Below are positions 12,191 to 14,436 of a stretch of 14,436 nt of DNA, piece after piece. A model generated the notes under the pieces. The model was not told the origin of the DNA. It ran no database searches and saw only the letters and a program-made list of their open reading frames with translations. The stretch covers positions 11,048-25,483 of the forward strand of contig DEHY01000200.1 of NCBI GenBank assembly GCA_002352185.1, in the 5' to 3' direction. Every line of letters begins with the position of its first letter. The stretch's first letter is position 1. The DNA comes from Competibacteraceae bacterium UBA2788 (GTDB taxonomy: Bacteria; Pseudomonadota; Gammaproteobacteria; Competibacterales; Competibacteraceae). The translations under genes and the position numbers were made by a program.

Positions 12191-14436
12191 CCGCCCCCCT
12201 CAACGCCACCCTGGCCGCGCTGGAACGAGTGACCGGCTTTCGCCCCGTGCCGTCGGGTGATGACTACAAAGCCCGCTGTCCGGTCCATGAAGCCGACGGC
12301 GCATCCCACACCCCCAGCTTGAGCGTGCGCCAGGGCGACCAACACGCCGTGCTGATGAACTGTCATGCGGGTTGTCGGTACGAAGACATCATCATCAGAC
12401 TGGGCTTGGAGGGAACCCCGGCCCGCGCCGTTCGGCGGATCGTGGCCACCTATCCTTACCGCAACGCGGCCGGCGAAACGGTCTTTGAGAAAGTCCGCTA
12501 CGAACCCAAGGATTTTCGCATTCGCCACTGCCCGGCCCTCGGCGCGGACTGGAAATGGAAGCGGCCCGACCTGCCGGAATATCCGCTGTATCGCCTGCCC
12601 GAACTGCTCGCCGCCCAGGCCGAGGGCAAAACGATCTTCGTGGTGGAAGGAGAGAAGGACGCCGACCGCGCCGCAACCGGCGGACTGGTGGCAACCTGCA
12701 ACTGGGAAGGCGCGTCCGAACCCGGCAAGAAGCCCAAATGGCGCAAGGAGTACACCGCCCAGTTGGCCGGCGCCGCCCGCGTGGTGCTGATCCCCGACCA
12801 CGATGCCCCCGGCCGCGCCCACATGCGGCATATCGCCCGCCAGTTGACCGGAAAGGTGCAGGACCTGCGCTGGCTGGAATTGCCCGATCTGCCGGATAAA
12901 GGCGACCTGTCCGACTACCTGGAACAGCATTCGGTGAAGGAGCTGCTGGCCCTGGTCGAATCGGCGCCGCCGCCTGATCGGGCGGAAGACCCTCCCGCCG
13001 ACCCGTCGGCCGACCCGGACCCGGCGCCAGACCCGGACCCGGTGCCGGACCTTGCCCAGGACCCGGCGACGCTGCAAAACAGTGGTCGCCAAGAGTCAGG
13101 CCCCAAGAAAACCCTGGCCACCGTGGTGGCGATGCTGAGCGCCCCACCGTGGCGAGGGGTTATCGGCTTCAACGCCTTCCGCCAAACCATCGAAAAGCGC
13201 CAGCCGACACCCTACCAGGGTCAACCTGGCGCCTGGCGCGATTGCGACACGGCGGAAACCATGCTGCACCTGGACGCCACCGCCGGCGTGGCGTTCAGCC
13301 GTGACATGGTCGATCTCGCCGTCATGACGGTCGCGCATCGCCACACCTTCAACCCAGCGCAGGAGCGGTTGCGGGAATTGGCCGACCGCTGGGATGGCGA
13401 GGCGCGGCTCGAAGGCTGGTTGACTGCGTACCTCAGCGCCAAGACCAACGACAGCAACGCCGATTACCTGCGCGAAATCGGCTCGGCGTGGCTCAAGGGC
13501 GTGTGCGCCCGAGTACTGATGCCCGGATGTAAGCGCGACGATGTCCTGGTGTTGCGTGGCCCGCAAGGCTGGCGGAAATCCACCGCCGCCCAAGCCATCG
13601 CCGACAGCATCCATCCCGACAGCTTCACCGACTCGGTTGACCTCAACAACCCGGCCGAGGCGAAGATTCAGATTCGGGGCGTCATCATCGCCGAACTGTC
13701 CGAACTGGCCGGCATGGGCAAGGCCGAGGTGGAAGCGGTCAAGGCGTTCGTGGCCTGCAAGCAGGATCGTTTCCGGGAGAAATTCGGCCGCCATGCCGAG
13801 GACTTCCCCCGCACCGTCAGCTTTATCGGATCCACCAATGACCCGAACTTTCTCAAGGACCCTACCGGCAATCGCCGATGGTGGCCCGTCACCTTGGATT
13901 CCCCTATCGATATTCCCCGCCTGGAGGCCGTGCTGCCGCAACTGGTGGGCGAAGCCGCCCGCCGGGTGATAGACGGCGAACCCTGGCACGTCACCGCCGA
14001 AAACGCCCTGGCCCAGGCCGAGCGGGTCCGCGAGGCGCATTACGACGAGGATGTTTGGACCGACCCGGTCTTGCGAATCGTGGAGAACATGAACGCGGCC
14101 GGAACGCTGGTGACGACGGCTGAAATTCTGGATGGCTTGCAGATTCCGCGCGTGCAACAGACCCCCGGCACTCAAAGGCGCGTGGCGAGCATCTTGAAGA
14201 CGAGCGGCTATGAGGAAGCGCGGCGCTGGCTGGATAAAAACAGGACTGTTAAGCAACGCTACTGGAAATCTTCATACGCACGCGATGTGGGTACATATGG
14301 GTACGTGGGTACATCTAGTCAGGAAGCGGATAAACCCTGTACCCACATGGGGACCGGATACAAAATCGATGTGGGTACAAAACTCGAAAATCCGTTAACT
14401 GTACCCACATCAAATTTTGGTAGTCCTGTAAAAAGT
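12187..14436 (+). CDS. Primase-helicase: zinc finger, TOPRIM and VapE-type ATPase domains (runs off window end)
   Basis: The frame is open for 750 codons to the window end. Residues 31-63 form a CHC2-like zinc finger (CPVH and CHAGC). A TOPRIM domain follows, with VVEGEKDAD at about 152-160, IPDHDAPG at about 202-209 and KGDLSDYL at about 238-245. A repetitive Asp-Pro linker lies at 268-293. From about 320 there is a VapE-type ATPase: RGPQGWRKST (457-466) is the P-loop, with Arg where Gly normally precedes the Lys; GVIIAELSEL (498-507) fits Walker B; and FIGSTNDPNFLKDPTGNRRWWPV (546-568, in parts) is the family signature. Such proteins prime and unwind element DNA during autonomous replication. 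Translation starts at an ATGA overlap with a GGAGG site. The last about 50 codons carry VGT-encoding repeats. Confidence 0.92.
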   Translation, partial: MTAPLNATLAALERVTGFRPVPSGDDYKARCPVHEADGASHTPSLSVRQGDQHAVLMNCHAGCRYEDIIIRLGLEGTPARAVRRIVATYPYRNAAGETVFEKVRYEPKDFRIRHCPALGADWKWKRPDLPEYPLYRLPELLAAQAEGKTIFVVEGEKDADRAATGGLVATCNWEGASEPGKKPKWRKEYTAQLAGAARVVLIPDHDAPGRAHMRHIARQLTGKVQDLRWLELPDLPDKGDLSDYLEQHSVKELLALVESAPPPDRAEDPPADPSADPDPAPDPDPVPDLAQDPATLQNSGRQESGPKKTLATVVAMLSAPPWRGVIGFNAFRQTIEKRQPTPYQGQPGAWRDCDTAETMLHLDATAGVAFSRDMVDLAVMTVAHRHTFNPAQERLRELADRWDGEARLEGWLTAYLSAKTNDSNADYLREIGSAWLKGVCARVLMPGCKRDDVLVLRGPQGWRKSTAAQAIADSIHPDSFTDSVDLNNPAEAKIQIRGVIIAELSELAGMGKAEVEAVKAFVACKQDRFREKFGRHAEDFPRTVSFIGSTNDPNFLKDPTGNRRWWPVTLDSPIDIPRLEAVLPQLVGEAARRVIDGEPWHVTAENALAQAERVREAHYDEDVWTDPVLRIVENMNAAGTLVTTAEILDGLQIPRVQQTPGTQRRVASILKTSGYEEARRWLDKNRTVKQRYWKSSYARDVGTYGYVGTSSQEADKPCTHMGTGYKIDVGTKLENPLTVPTSNFGSPVKS
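14284..14411. repeat. Cluster of GATGTGGGTACA repeats in both orientations (possible iterons)
   Basis: Forward copies lie at 14284-14295 and 14368-14379, and reverse copies at 14338-14348 (11 bases) and 14400-14411. The pair 14368-14379/14400-14411 is a perfect 12-bp inverted repeat with a 20-bp spacer. At 14287-14313 three 9-bp units (GTGGGTACA, TATGGGTAC, GTGGGTACA) stand in tandem. All are in the open reading frame of the primase-helicase. Repeats near a replicase gene often form a replication origin; that role is inferred. Confidence 0.65.

Larger units (their letters stand above)
5987..14436 (+). mobile_element. Integrated genetic element, left part (phage-satellite-like or defective prophage)
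   Basis: From the tRNA junction to the window end all genes run on the plus strand and are of mobile-element type. They include a tyrosine integrase, an AlpA-like DNA-binding protein, a Mu Gp27-like protein, a winged-helix protein, several small proteins of unknown function, a truncated methyltransferase and a TOPRIM/VapE primase-helicase. Base composition varies from gene to gene: 7348-8022 and the start of the gene at 8971 are AT-richer than their neighbours. No capsid, tail, portal or large-terminase gene is visible. Integrase, AlpA-type regulator and primase-replicase are the core of P4-like satellites and Gram-negative phage-inducible islands, which makes that class a reasonable inference. 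The right end lies outside the window. Confidence 0.85.

Noticed and set aside
11767..13092. Long minus-strand open frame (441 codons)
   Set aside because: It lies antisense to two small genes and the N-terminal, motif-bearing half of the primase-helicase. Its product has no recognisable domain and crosses several plus-strand gene junctions. Long antisense frames are expected opposite GC-rich coding DNA.
13096..14256. Long minus-strand open frame (386 codons)
   Set aside because: It is fully antisense to the VapE ATPase domain, whose motifs are unmistakable on the plus strand. No domain or ribosome-binding site supports the antisense product.
14284..14411. CRISPR array
   Set aside because: The repeats are only 9-12 bp, alternate in orientation, have spacers of unequal length and lie within a reading frame. 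No cas gene is present.

Overview
The window joins a conserved gammaproteobacterial housekeeping cluster (about 1-5986) to the left end of an integrated mobile element (about 5987 to the window end). The host assignment rests on gene order: triosephosphate isomerase, GlmM, FolP, FtsH and RlmE on the minus strand with YhbY divergent is the arrangement known from many Gammaproteobacteria. The proteins resemble their E. coli counterparts closely, and the DNA is GC-rich. I cannot name the genus.

Host part. Reading leftward (minus strand) the order is a small two-helix membrane protein, rlmE, ftsH, folP, glmM and tpiA (cut by the window start). Spacing is tight: 14-nt overlap, 105 nt, 3 nt, 96 nt and 61 nt. 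The genes cover 23S rRNA 2'-O-methylation, membrane proteolysis, folate synthesis, the glucosamine-phosphate step of cell-wall precursor synthesis, and glycolysis. yhbY, for a ribosome-assembly CRM-domain protein, is divergent on the plus strand. Facing it on the minus strand is the 3' part of a class II tRNA-Leu(UAA) gene, followed by an intrinsic terminator at 5865-5886.

Junction. The tRNA-Leu sequence fits from its CCA end through the variable arm to the anticodon loop, then stops matching. The 5' anticodon strand pairs poorly and no 5' acceptor strand is present. A tyrosine-recombinase gene begins about 290 bp further on. The simplest reading is insertion of an element into the anticodon arm, with this fragment as the left attachment remnant and the working tRNA expected at the far, unseen end.

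Element part. All genes run on the plus strand. In order they are: integrase; an AT-rich gene of unknown function; a striking self-complementary intergenic region; an AlpA/excisionase-like DNA-binding protein whose ribosome-binding site lies inside a hairpin; a Mu Gp27-like protein (DUF3486); a small winged-helix protein; a small acidic protein with a 21-bp internal duplication; two coiled-coil proteins of unknown function; a DNA methyltransferase cut off before its SAM-binding motif; a doubtful ORF; two small helical proteins; and a large primase-helicase (zinc finger, TOPRIM, VapE-type ATPase) that runs off the window. From the winged-helix gene to the primase most neighbours overlap by 1-26 nt, as in one translationally coupled operon. 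Integrase, AlpA-like regulator and primase-helicase without visible capsid, tail or large-terminase genes suggest a phage satellite (P4- or PICI-like) or a decayed prophage; the unseen right part is needed to choose. The 3' end of the primase reading frame carries a cluster of inverted and direct GATGTGGGTACA repeats that may be replication iterons.
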